In this document: positions 21,056-29,479 of the stretch, piece by piece | Layout: every line of letters begins with the position of its first letter | How positions within the stretch are numbered: position 1 is the first letter of the stretch | Assembly: GCF_008725655.1 (NCBI RefSeq) | Contig: NZ_VYXP01000005.1 | Coordinates: forward strand, 62,001 to 126,000 | DNA length: 64,000 nt | Direction of reading: 5' to 3' | Origin: Marinihelvus fidelis | Lineage (GTDB): Bacteria; Pseudomonadota; Gammaproteobacteria; Xanthomonadales; SZUA-36 | The notes under the pieces: model-generated | Told to the model about the DNA's origin: nothing | Seen by the model: only the letters and a program-made list of their open reading frames with translations | Database searches by the model: none | Translations under genes and position numbers: made by a program

Positions 21056-23220
21056 GACGACGCCTGTTCCGTGTTGCCCCGGTGCTGGCCGCGCTGCTGG
21101 TGCTGCTGGTCTCGCTGGTGCTGGTCAGTGACGTACCCGAGGATGCCGGCGGCTACAACCGCGTTTACCTGTGGGTACTGGTACTGACCATCGTTGCCCT
21201 TGCGCTGCTGGCCCTGGCCATCGTGTCCCGGTTCGTCGCCCTTTACCGCAACGTTCGCGCCGAGGTTCCAGGGGCAAGGCTCTCGGCCCGCTGGGTCCGG
21301 AACTTCCTCGTCATGTCGTTGCCGCCGGCCCTGATCGTCTATTTCGTGTCCGCGTGGTTTCTCTCCAAAACCGTGGACAGCTGGTTTGATGTCGAGGTCG
21401 AGTCGGCCCTCGCCGACTCCCTGCGCCTGGGCAAGGAGTTCCTCGACCGCCGCACCTTCGAGGCCCGGGGCCAGGTGCGCCAACTGGGCAATGCCATCGA
21501 TATGGCCGATGACGACAACGATGCAATCCGGCGCGTGCTGCTGGACAGCGTCAGGGCGGCCGGCCCGGTGGAGCTCAGCGTGCTGTCGGCCAACGGCCGT
21601 ATCGAGGCCAGCGCGGCCTTCGACCCACTGGCCAGCCTGCCCGACCGGCCAGGAGACTACGCACTGCTGCAGGCACGGGAGCGTGGCGAGTACGCCGCGG
21701 CGGAGCCCGGCGCCGATGGCAGCCTGACCATCCGGGTGCTGCAGCGCTTACCTGACACCGGCTCTGGCGGCGGCGTCTACCTATTGCAGGCGCTGTACCC
21801 CCTGCCCGAGACCATCAGCGCACTCACCAGCAATATCGAGCAGGAATACCACCGATACCAGAACATCGCCTACCTGCGTGGCTGGCTGAAGCAGAGTTTC
21901 CTGCTGATCCTGTCGCTGGTCCTGGGCCTGACGGTGCTGCTGGCGATCCTGGCGGCGCTGACCGCCGCGCGCCGAATGGTCGCGCCGATCTCCAGCCTGG
22001 CGCTGGCCACGCGCCGGGTGGCCTCCGGCGACCTGGGGCAAGCCGTGGAAACCGGCGGGCGCGATGAAATCGGCTTCCTGGCGCAGTCGTTCAATGAAAT
22101 GACCGAGGCCCTGCTGCGCGCCAGCGACGAGGCGGAAAGCAGCCGCGCCAGGCTGCAGGCCCAGGGCGAGTACCTGGAGACCGTGCTCGGCAGCCTGAGC
22201 GCCGGCGTATTCTCGCTCGACGGTGAAGGTCGGCTGGTCCGCGTCAACCGGGCCGCCGAGAAGATTCTCGGGCTGCCGGCCGGCGCCAGCGTCGGCCAGC
22301 CCCTGGCAAAGCTGGCCGCCGGCGGAACTGACCTGCAACCGCTGACCGACACCATCGGCCGCCACCTGGGTCGCGGCCATGGCGGCTGGCAGGAGGAGAT
22401 CCTGCTGGAACGTGACGGCCGCCCGCTGGTTCTGCTGGCCCGCGGCTCCAGGCTGGCCTCCACCGAGTCGAACGATGGCCACGTGGTGGTGTTCGACGAC
22501 GTCACCGTGCTCAACCGCGCCCAGCGCGATGCCGCCTGGGCCGAAGTCGCGCGGCGACTGGCGCACGAGGTCAAGAACCCGCTGACGCCCATCCGCCTGG
22601 CCGCCGAGCGCCTGCGCATGAAGCTGATGGACCGCCTGGACGGGCGCGACGCCGAGATGCTCGACCGCTCGGCCACCACCATCGTGGCCCAGGTCGAGGC
22701 GTTGCGAAAACTGGTCGACGCCTTCGGCGACTATGCCCGCGAGCCGGACCTGGAGCGCGTGCCGGTGCGCCTGGACCGCCTGGTCAACAATGTCGTGGAA
22801 CTCTACCGGCAGGGCGACCCCGGGCTGGTGATCGAGCTTGACATGTGTGAGGGCCCGGAGGGCCTTTCCGCGGATGCCGGCCAGTTGAGGCAGCTGCTGC
22901 ACAACCTGATCCGAAACGCCATCGAGGCCAACGTTGACGGCCGCCCGACCCGCATCGGCATCCGCACCCGGGTCATTGATGACGACGACGAAGCGCGCCT
23001 GGAACTGCGCGTGGACGATAACGGACCGGGGTTCCCCGACTCGGTGCTGGCCCAGCCGTTCGAACCCTATGTCACGCACAAGCCCAACGGCAGCGGCCTG
23101 GGGCTGGCCATCTGCCGCAAGATCATCGATGACCACGACGGCACGATTGCCATCGTCAATCACGACGGCGGCGCCCGCGCCGTCATTACGCTTCCGCTGG
23201 CGCCCGAAACGGTGTCATGA
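21022..23220 (+). CDS. ntrY: NtrY-like membrane sensor histidine kinase
   Basis: A 732-residue kinase: helices at about residues 18-38, 48-68 and 88-108, a periplasmic or extracytoplasmic sensing region (about 115-285), a fourth helix (about 290-312), HAMP, a PAS domain (LETVLGSLSAGVFSLDGEG), HisKA with phospho-acceptor His515 in RRLAHEVKNPLTP, and an HATPase with NLIRNAIEAN, DNGPGFPDS and GSGLGLAICRK. The ATG at 21022 overlaps the DUF4390 frame; a second ATG lies nine bases later. Its partner regulator follows after 79 bases. The sensed signal is unknown. Confidence 0.88.
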   Translation: MDAMAIENKRLRRRLFRVAPVLAALLVLLVSLVLVSDVPEDAGGYNRVYLWVLVLTIVALALLALAIVSRFVALYRNVRAEVPGARLSARWVRNFLVMSLPPALIVYFVSAWFLSKTVDSWFDVEVESALADSLRLGKEFLDRRTFEARGQVRQLGNAIDMADDDNDAIRRVLLDSVRAAGPVELSVLSANGRIEASAAFDPLASLPDRPGDYALLQARERGEYAAAEPGADGSLTIRVLQRLPDTGSGGGVYLLQALYPLPETISALTSNIEQEYHRYQNIAYLRGWLKQSFLLILSLVLGLTVLLAILAALTAARRMVAPISSLALATRRVASGDLGQAVETGGRDEIGFLAQSFNEMTEALLRASDEAESSRARLQAQGEYLETVLGSLSAGVFSLDGEGRLVRVNRAAEKILGLPAGASVGQPLAKLAAGGTDLQPLTDTIGRHLGRGHGGWQEEILLERDGRPLVLLARGSRLASTESNDGHVVVFDDVTVLNRAQRDAAWAEVARRLAHEVKNPLTPIRLAAERLRMKLMDRLDGRDAEMLDRSATTIVAQVEALRKLVDAFGDYAREPDLERVPVRLDRLVNNVVELYRQGDPGLVIELDMCEGPEGLSADAGQLRQLLHNLIRNAIEANVDGRPTRIGIRTRVIDDDDEARLELRVDDNGPGFPDSVLAQPFEPYVTHKPNGSGLGLAICRKIIDDHDGTIAIVNHDGGARAVITLPLAPETVS

Positions 23221-23299
23221 CGGGCTGAATTCCGTTATTCTGCTGTTGTTTCCCTGCAACACCGGGGCGATACCCGCCCACGCGAAGGTGAGTAGCCGC

Positions 23300-24664
23300 A
23301 TGGCCCAAACACGGATCCTGGTGGTCGACGACGAACCCGACATCCGCCAGCTGATGGGTGACATTCTCGAGGACGAAGGCTACGTCGTGGAAACGGCGGA
23401 AAACGGTGAGACGGCGCGCGCCGCGTTTAACCGAGAAGAGCCCGACCTGGTACTGCTGGACATCTGGATGCCGGACGTTGACGGTATCACCCTGCTCAAG
23501 GAATGGTCCGCCAGCGGCCGGCTGGACTGCCCGGTGGTGATGATCTCCGGGCACGGCACACTCGAAACTGCGGTTGAGGCGACCCGGCTGGGCGCCGTCG
23601 ACTTCGTCCAGAAACCCCTTTCACTGGCCAAGCTGCTGGCCACCGTCAAGCAGGCCCTGGGCAAGCGCCAGGCCGCGCCGCGACCAGTCGCCGGCCCCAG
23701 GGGCGGGGATACCGAGCCGCAGGGCAGCAGCCCGCAGATGCAGTTGCTACGCCAGAAGGCCGAGCAGGCCGCGTGCCACGACCGGCCCATCTTCATCACC
23801 GGCGAAGCAGGCAGCGGCAAGGAAACACTGGCCGCGTGGATTCATCGCCTGGGCGGCGGCGACTCACCGTTCACGGTGCTCGACACCACGCGCGTCAACG
23901 ATGATGCCGTGGCTTGCCTGTTCGGTGATGGGGCGGAGTCCGGCGCGCTGGAAGCGGCGGACACCGGTACGCTTTATATCCCGGAAGCGGCACTGCTGAC
24001 CCGCGAGGTCCAGGTGCTGCTGAGCGCGATCCTGGAAGCGCGGCAGTGGTCGCGACCGGGTGAAGCCAGTCCACGGCCCCTGCGCTGCCGGGTCATCGCC
24101 AGCGTGTCCGGCGACCCCATGGCCCATATCGACAATGGCGACCTGCTTGAGCAGCTCTACCTGCAGCTGAATGTCCTGCCACTGCACCTGCCGGCGTTGC
24201 GCGATCGCCCGCAGGACGTGCCCGAGCTGGTCAGCTGGTACACCGACTGGTTCTCCAACAACGAGGGCCTGGCCTGGCGCGCCTTCCCGGTGTCGGCACT
24301 GAACCGCCTGCGCAACCATGGCTGGCCGGGTAACGAACGTGAACTGCGCAACGTGGTCCAGCGCCTGCTGATCATGGGTGGTGAAGGCGAGGTCAGCGTG
24401 CAGGAAATCGAGGACGCACTGAAGCACCCGGCCACGGAGTCCTCCGGCGGTCCGGCAACGACCCTGCCCAGCGCCTTCGAGCTGCCACTGCGCGAAGCGC
24501 GCGAGCAATTCGAGCGTGAATACCTGGTCTACCAGCTGCGCAAGGCCGGCGGCAGCGTCGGTAAACTGTCAGACGCGGTCGGCATGGAGCGCACGCACCT
24601 GTACCGCAAACTCCGGTCACTGGGGATTGACCCCAAGACCATCGCCAGCGAGTCCGCTTCGTGA
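23300..24664 (+). CDS. ntrX: NtrX-like response regulator with degenerate AAA+ domain
   Basis: The 454-residue protein has a receiver domain (phospho-acceptor Asp54 in LVLLDIWMPDVDG, lysine in FVQKPLS), a sigma-54-activator-type AAA+ domain and a C-terminal Fis-like helix-turn-helix (VGKLSDAVGMERTHLYRKL). Walker A is intact (GEAGSGKE, 168-175), and so is GWPGNERELRNV. The GAFTGA loop that contacts sigma-54 is missing, the expected segment being shortened to FGDGAESGALEAAD, and Walker B reads GTLYIPEA instead of GTLFLDEI. It is probably unable to activate sigma-54 and may be a DNA-binding repressor or activator of another kind. Confidence 0.85.
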   Translation: MAQTRILVVDDEPDIRQLMGDILEDEGYVVETAENGETARAAFNREEPDLVLLDIWMPDVDGITLLKEWSASGRLDCPVVMISGHGTLETAVEATRLGAVDFVQKPLSLAKLLATVKQALGKRQAAPRPVAGPRGGDTEPQGSSPQMQLLRQKAEQAACHDRPIFITGEAGSGKETLAAWIHRLGGGDSPFTVLDTTRVNDDAVACLFGDGAESGALEAADTGTLYIPEAALLTREVQVLLSAILEARQWSRPGEASPRPLRCRVIASVSGDPMAHIDNGDLLEQLYLQLNVLPLHLPALRDRPQDVPELVSWYTDWFSNNEGLAWRAFPVSALNRLRNHGWPGNERELRNVVQRLLIMGGEGEVSVQEIEDALKHPATESSGGPATTLPSAFELPLREAREQFEREYLVYQLRKAGGSVGKLSDAVGMERTHLYRKLRSLGIDPKTIASESAS

Positions 24665-26037
24665 AGATCGTCATCCTGGGCGCCGGCCAGGTCGGCTCCA
24701 CCGTGGCCCACAGCCTGTCGTCGGAAGACAACGACATCACCGTTATCGACACCAACCAGCAGCAACTGCGACAACTGCAGGATCACCTGGATATCCGCGT
24801 GGTCCACGGCCATGCCTCGCACCCGAAGATCCTGGTGCGGGCGGGTATCGAGGATGCCGACCTGGTGGTCGCCGTGACCAATTCCGACGAGGTCAACATG
24901 GTCGCCTGCCAGGTGGCGTACACGCTGTTCAACACCCCCACCCGCGTGGCGCGGGTGCGCTCGGCCGCCTACACCGATTACCCCAGTCTGTTCAGCCGCG
25001 AGCATTCGCCGATCGACGTGCTGATCAGCCCGGAACAGCTCATCACCCAGCACATCGCCCGGCTGATCCAGTACCCGGGCGCGCTGCAGGTGCTGGATTT
25101 TGCCGAGGGCCGTGCTCAGCTGGTCGCCACCCAGGCAGATGCCGGTGGCCTGCTGGTCGGCCAGCAGCTGAGCACGCTCAAGGATCACCTGCCGGCCGGC
25201 GGCGACGCGCGCGTGGCGGCCATTTACCGCCAGGGCCAGCTGGTGGTGCCGGACGGCAACACCGTGATCGAAGAGAACGACACCGTGTTCTTCCTGGCCG
25301 CGCGCCGGCACATTCCGGCGATGATGCAGGAGTTACGCCCGCGCGACCGCGCCGTGCGGCGTATCGTGCTGGCTGGCGGTGGCCATATCGGCAGCGCGCT
25401 GGCCCGACAGCTGGAGCGCGATCACCACGTCAAGGTCATCGAGCGCGACCCCGAGCGCGCCGAGGCGATTGCCGAGGAGCTGGAAAAGGCCATCGTGCTG
25501 ATCGGCGACTGCGCCGACGAAAACCTGATGCGCGAAGAGGCCATCGAGACCGCAGACGTGTTCTGCGTGCTCACCAACGACGACGAGGCCAATATCCTGG
25601 CGTCGATGCTGGCCAAGCGCATGGGCGCACGCAAGGTCATCGCCATCATCAACCGACCAGCCTACGTCGACCTGGTCGAATCGGGCGAGATTGATATCGC
25701 CGTTTCCCCGGAGCAGATCACCATCGGCTCGCTGCTCACGCATATCCGCAGGGGCAGCATCGTGCGCGTTCATTCGCTGCGACGCGGCGCAGCCGAGGCG
25801 ATCGAGGCCGAGGCCCTGGGCGACCGCCACTCATCGCGCGTGGTGGGCCGGGCGCTGGAAGACCTGCCGCTGCCCGAGGGCACCACCATCGGCGCCATTG
25901 TCCGTGGCGATGAGGTCATCATCGCCCACCACGACACGGTGATCGCGGAGAACGACCACGTGCTGCTGTTCGTGCCGGACAAGCGCCAGATTCCGGCCGT
26001 CGAGGCCCTGTTCCAGGTCAGCGCGACCTTCGTCTGA
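24661..26037 (+). CDS. trkA: Trk potassium uptake regulator TrkA
   Basis: Peripheral NAD-binding subunit of the Trk potassium importer. The 458 residues comprise two RCK halves, each starting with a Rossmann loop: VILGAGQVGSTVAHSL and IVLAGGGHIGSALARQL, each followed by a TrkA-C domain. The GTG at 24661 overlaps the stop of the ntrX-like gene (GTGA), and trkH follows after two bases, so kinase, regulator and transporter appear to be one operon. Confidence 0.95.
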   Translation: MKIVILGAGQVGSTVAHSLSSEDNDITVIDTNQQQLRQLQDHLDIRVVHGHASHPKILVRAGIEDADLVVAVTNSDEVNMVACQVAYTLFNTPTRVARVRSAAYTDYPSLFSREHSPIDVLISPEQLITQHIARLIQYPGALQVLDFAEGRAQLVATQADAGGLLVGQQLSTLKDHLPAGGDARVAAIYRQGQLVVPDGNTVIEENDTVFFLAARRHIPAMMQELRPRDRAVRRIVLAGGGHIGSALARQLERDHHVKVIERDPERAEAIAEELEKAIVLIGDCADENLMREEAIETADVFCVLTNDDEANILASMLAKRMGARKVIAIINRPAYVDLVESGEIDIAVSPEQITIGSLLTHIRRGSIVRVHSLRRGAAEAIEAEALGDRHSSRVVGRALEDLPLPEGTTIGAIVRGDEVIIAHHDTVIAENDHVLLFVPDKRQIPAVEALFQVSATFV

Positions 26038-26039
26038 CG

Positions 26040-27491
26040 ATGAAGTTTGCCGCCATCCAGCGGGTGATCGGCGCCCTGGTCGCCTGGTCCAGCCTGATGA
26101 TGCTGCCACCGGCGTTCGTCTCGTGGATTTACGACGACCACGCCGCCTACATGTTCCTGCTGGCCGCCATCGTACTCGTGGTCGTGGGCGGCCTGATCTG
26201 GTGGCCGGTGCGCAAGGACGCCCGCGACCTGCGCCTGCGCGACGGCTTCATCATCGTCGCCGCCTGCTGGCTGGTGCTGGCCATGGTCGGTGCATTGCCG
26301 TTCCTGCTGCTGCCGCAGCCGCAGATGAGTTACGTGGACGCCCTGTTCGAATCCATGTCCGGCCTGACGACCACCGGCGCCACAGTGCTCGACCATATCG
26401 ACACCCTGCCGCATGGCATCCTGTTCTATCGCCAGCAGCTGCAGTGGCTGGGCGGCATGGGCATCATCGTGCTGGCGGTGGCCATCCTGCCGATGCTGCG
26501 CGTTGGCGGCATGCAGTTGTTCCGCGCGGAGACCCCGGGGCCCATGAAAGACGCCAAGCTCACGCCGCGCATCGCCGAAACGGCCAAGGCGCTGTGGCTG
26601 CTGTACCTGGGCATCACGGTCACCTGCACGCTGTCGTTCTGGCTGGGCGGCATGACCTTGTTCGACGCGATCAGTCACGCCTTCAGCACCGTCGCCATCG
26701 GCGGCTTCTCGACCCATGACACCAGCTTCGGCTATTTCGACAGCCCCACGCTGGAAGCCATTGCCATGGTGTTCATGATCATCTCGGGGATGAACTTCGC
26801 GCTGCACTTCTCGGCCTGGCGAAAAGCCAGCGCACAGCCCTATTTCAACGATTCGGAACTGAAAACCTACGCAGTACTGCTGGCAGGCTTCACGGTGCTG
26901 GTGGCCTTCATGCTGGTCTATAACGGCACCTTCGGCACGCTGGGCGAAGCCGTGCGTTTTGGCGGTTTCCAGGTGGTTTCGGCATTGACCACGACCGGGT
27001 TCACGACCACCGAATTCCACCAGTGGCAGGGCTGGATCCCGCTGGCGTTGATCTCGATGGCGTTTATTGGCGGCTGCGCCGGCAGCACGGCCGGCGGCAT
27101 GAAAGTCATCCGCCTGCAATTGCTTTACCGCCACGCCACCCGCGAGATTCACCGCCTGATTCACCCGCACGCCGTGTTGCCAGTGAAGTTCGGGGGCTAC
27201 AGGGCCGCCGAGTCCGTGCTTGATGCCGTGACCGGCTTCTTCTTCCTGTTCGCGGCCAGCACGGCGCTGATGACGCTGCTGCTGGTCGCCACCGGGCTGG
27301 ACCTGCTGACGGCGTTCACGGCGGTGACGGCTTGCATTACCAACCTGGGCCCGGGCCTGGGCGACGTGGCTTACTCTTACGCCAGCCTGGGCGATGTCGC
27401 CAAGCTGATCCTGTCTTTCGCAATGCTGGCCGGGCGACTGGAGATCTACACCCTGCTGGTGCTGTTGACCCCGGCATTCTGGCGCGATTGA
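26040..27491 (+). CDS. trkH: Trk potassium uptake channel TrkH
   Basis: Inner-membrane pore subunit of 483 residues with multiple helices and four pore-loop repeats, e.g. ESMSGLTTTGATVL, FSTVAIGGFSTHD, SALTTTGFTTTEF and VTACITNLGPGLGDV. GGCAGSTAGGMKVIRL is the conserved TrkH/TrkG block. It works with TrkA encoded immediately upstream. Confidence 0.97.
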   Translation: MKFAAIQRVIGALVAWSSLMMLPPAFVSWIYDDHAAYMFLLAAIVLVVVGGLIWWPVRKDARDLRLRDGFIIVAACWLVLAMVGALPFLLLPQPQMSYVDALFESMSGLTTTGATVLDHIDTLPHGILFYRQQLQWLGGMGIIVLAVAILPMLRVGGMQLFRAETPGPMKDAKLTPRIAETAKALWLLYLGITVTCTLSFWLGGMTLFDAISHAFSTVAIGGFSTHDTSFGYFDSPTLEAIAMVFMIISGMNFALHFSAWRKASAQPYFNDSELKTYAVLLAGFTVLVAFMLVYNGTFGTLGEAVRFGGFQVVSALTTTGFTTTEFHQWQGWIPLALISMAFIGGCAGSTAGGMKVIRLQLLYRHATREIHRLIHPHAVLPVKFGGYRAAESVLDAVTGFFFLFAASTALMTLLLVATGLDLLTAFTAVTACITNLGPGLGDVAYSYASLGDVAKLILSFAMLAGRLEIYTLLVLLTPAFWRD

Positions 27492-27494
27492 ACC

Positions 27495-27513
27495 GGCCCG
27501 GGCAGGCCGGGCC
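27495..27513. terminator. Hairpin between convergent trkH and acyltransferase genes
   Basis: GGCCCGG (27495-27501) and CCGGGCC (27507-27513) enclose a five-base loop right after the trkH stop. There is no T-run; it may serve both strands weakly. Confidence 0.45.
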
Positions 27514-27527
27514 ATGGTGGGACCTGG

Positions 27528-28400
27528 CTAGTAGAACCTCGTCTCACCCTCCGGCCGAGCCCGGAACCGCTTGTAGGCCCACAGGTACTGGGCCGGGGCA
27601 AGCGCGATACAGCGTTCCACCCCTTCGTTCACGGCCGCGACGGCGCGGTCCAGGTCATCGGAATAGATATCCGGGTGCGGGGCCAGGAAGTGGGTCTGGT
27701 AGCGTCCGCCGGGCGCTCGCAGGCAGACCGCGAACAGGGCCCGCGCACCGGTGCGCCCCAGCAGGCGCGGCGCCAGCACACCCGTGAGCGCCGGCACGCC
27801 GAAGAACGGCGCGAAGCGGCCGTCACCGGCGCGTGGCTCCTGGTCCGGCAGGATCGCCACAGCACGACCGTCGGCCAGGCCCCTGACCAGGGCCTTCAGC
27901 CCCTGGCGGCCCGCCGGCACCAGGTTGGCGCCGAACCGACCGCGCCGTTCGACCAGCAGCCGGTTGACGGCGTCGTCCTCGCTGGGCTTATACAACGTCG
28001 CCGCCAGCACGTCTGACAGCATCAGGCCCAGCATTTCCCAGGCGCCATGGTGCGGCGCGAGCAGCACGACGCCTTTGCCGGGCGCCAGTGCCTGGCGGTA
28101 GCTGTCCTCGCCGACCACGGGCAGGAAGCGGCTGTCGAAGCGTCGCCGCGATGAATACCAGGCCAGGCCCGTTTCCAGGCCGTTGTTGGCATAGTGGTGC
28201 AGGGACTGCCGCGCCAGCGCCTCGCATTCGGCCTCGGCCATGTCCGGGTAGCACAGCGACAGGTTCTTCAGGCTCACCTTGCGCAGGCGTTTCGACACGC
28301 GCCAGACCAGCGCACCCAGCGGCCAGGCCAGCGTCGACAGCCAGGCCGCCGGCAGCAGGCTGAACACGAACGCCATGGTTTTCAGGGTGAGTGCTTTCAT
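27528..28400 (-). CDS. Lipid A biosynthesis acyltransferase (LpxL/HtrB family)
   Basis: A 290-residue protein with an N-terminal membrane anchor (FVFSLLPAAWLSTLAWPLGALV) and the acyltransferase motif HHGAWE (H-x4-E, near residue 117), plus ILPDQEPRAGDGRFAPFFG. The family transfers a secondary acyl chain to lipid A precursors on the inner face of the inner membrane. I cannot decide between LpxL, LpxM and LpxP-like roles. Confidence 0.88.
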   Translation of the reverse strand: MKALTLKTMAFVFSLLPAAWLSTLAWPLGALVWRVSKRLRKVSLKNLSLCYPDMAEAECEALARQSLHHYANNGLETGLAWYSSRRRFDSRFLPVVGEDSYRQALAPGKGVVLLAPHHGAWEMLGLMLSDVLAATLYKPSEDDAVNRLLVERRGRFGANLVPAGRQGLKALVRGLADGRAVAILPDQEPRAGDGRFAPFFGVPALTGVLAPRLLGRTGARALFAVCLRAPGGRYQTHFLAPHPDIYSDDLDRAVAAVNEGVERCIALAPAQYLWAYKRFRARPEGETRFY

Positions 28401-28490
28401 TCCATAGTCCGGGGAGTTTCCCGCGGCCCAACCTGATACGCTATGCGTTTTCCGGTGGTCCCGTCGGCGGGGCGGGTGATTGAGCGTCGC

Positions 28491-28961
28491 ATGATCGCAT
28501 TATTGCAAAGGGTATCGGAAGCCACGGTGCTTGTGAAACAGGTCGACGTCACCCGCGAAGCCGGCGCCATCGGCGCCGGGCTGGTGGTCCTTGTGGGCGT
28601 GGAAAAAGGCGACACCGCCGCCCAGGCCGAACGGTTGCTGGAGCGCCTGCTGGCTTACCGCGTGTTTCCCGACCACGCCGGAAAGATGAACCTGAATATC
28701 GAACAGGTAGGCGGCGAGCTGATGCTGGTGTCGCAGTTTACACTGGCGGCCAATACCCGTAGCGGCAATCGCCCCAGCTTTACCTCGGCGGCCGACCCCG
28801 AGACCGGGCGCCAGCTGTTCGACTACCTGCTCGCGCTCGCACGTTCCCGTCTGGGTACCTGCGCGACCGGGGAATTTGGCGCCCACATGATGGTCAGACT
28901 GGTCAATGACGGCCCCGTGACTTTCAGGCTCCGGGTGCCGCCGGAACCAACCGACAACTGA
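28491..28961 (+). CDS. dtd: D-aminoacyl-tRNA deacylase
   Basis: Frees tRNAs mischarged with D-amino acids (and glycine on tRNA-Ala). The 156-residue protein begins [13 protein letters not shown] and has both signature loops, [17 protein letters not shown] and NDGPVTFRL, the latter containing the Gly-cisPro motif. The ATG at 28491 is preferred over one 16 codons earlier because all Dtd proteins start at this point. Confidence 0.95.
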   Translation: MIALLQRVSEATVLVKQVDVTREAGAIGAGLVVLVGVEKGDTAAQAERLLERLLAYRVFPDHAGKMNLNIEQVGGELMLVSQFTLAANTRSGNRPSFTSAADPETGRQLFDYLLALARSRLGTCATGEFGAHMMVRLVNDGPVTFRLRVPPEPTDN

Positions 28962-29009
28962 GAACGTCCGAGCCACCGGACACAGGCAAGACCCAAGGAG
29001 AGCAAACCC

Positions 29010-29450
29010 ATGCGTGACCTCGTCACCCGAATCACACCCATCATCCTGATGCTGCTGGCGCTGGCCGCGAGCCCCGCCTTCGCACAGGGCGACCCCGATG
29101 AAAATCCGTCAACACGGGAACTGGTTGAACTCGGCCTGCAGGAGTTTCGCGAGCAGCTGAACCTGAGCGATTACCAGTGGACCCAGGTGGAGCAGATTCT
29201 GCGCAGCGGCGTCCGCCAGCGCATCGCCATCGCCCGGCGCTATGGCCTGGACGGCACGCTGGAATCCATCGAGTCGATGGACAGGAAACAGAAGCGGCGG
29301 CTGGAAAAGGACCTGAAGCAGTCCCGCAAGGACACCACCGAGCGCATGAAGCGCTTCCTGGACAAGGACCAGTACAAGGCCTTCAAGGCGCTGCAGGAAG
29401 ACCTGCACGAGGCCATCGTGGCGCGCATCGAGGCAGCCACGGAAAGCTGA
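29010..29450 (+). CDS. Small secreted helical protein of unknown function
   Basis: I do not recognise this gene firmly. Its 146 residues start with a signal peptide (MRDLVTRITPIILMLLALAASPAFA) followed by a highly charged, almost entirely helical mature part (KQKRRLEKDLKQSRKDTTERM, then FLDKDQYKAFKALQEDL). The size and the L-x-x-x-Q-x-x-x-F-K pattern near the C-terminus recall CpxP/Spy-type periplasmic proteins, but the LTxxQ motifs are not clear. An AAGGAGAGC leader sits nine bases before the ATG. Confidence 0.7.
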   Translation: MRDLVTRITPIILMLLALAASPAFAQGDPDENPSTRELVELGLQEFREQLNLSDYQWTQVEQILRSGVRQRIAIARRYGLDGTLESIESMDRKQKRRLEKDLKQSRKDTTERMKRFLDKDQYKAFKALQEDLHEAIVARIEAATES

Positions 29451-29479
29451 GCCAGGCCCTGCCGCGACGGCGGCGCCAC

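Noticed and set aside
25770-27515. Long open frame on the minus strand opposite trkA/trkH (581 codons)
   Set aside because: It is antisense to trkH with all family motifs, and its translation is rich in Gln, His, Gly and Arg as expected of a high-GC shadow frame.
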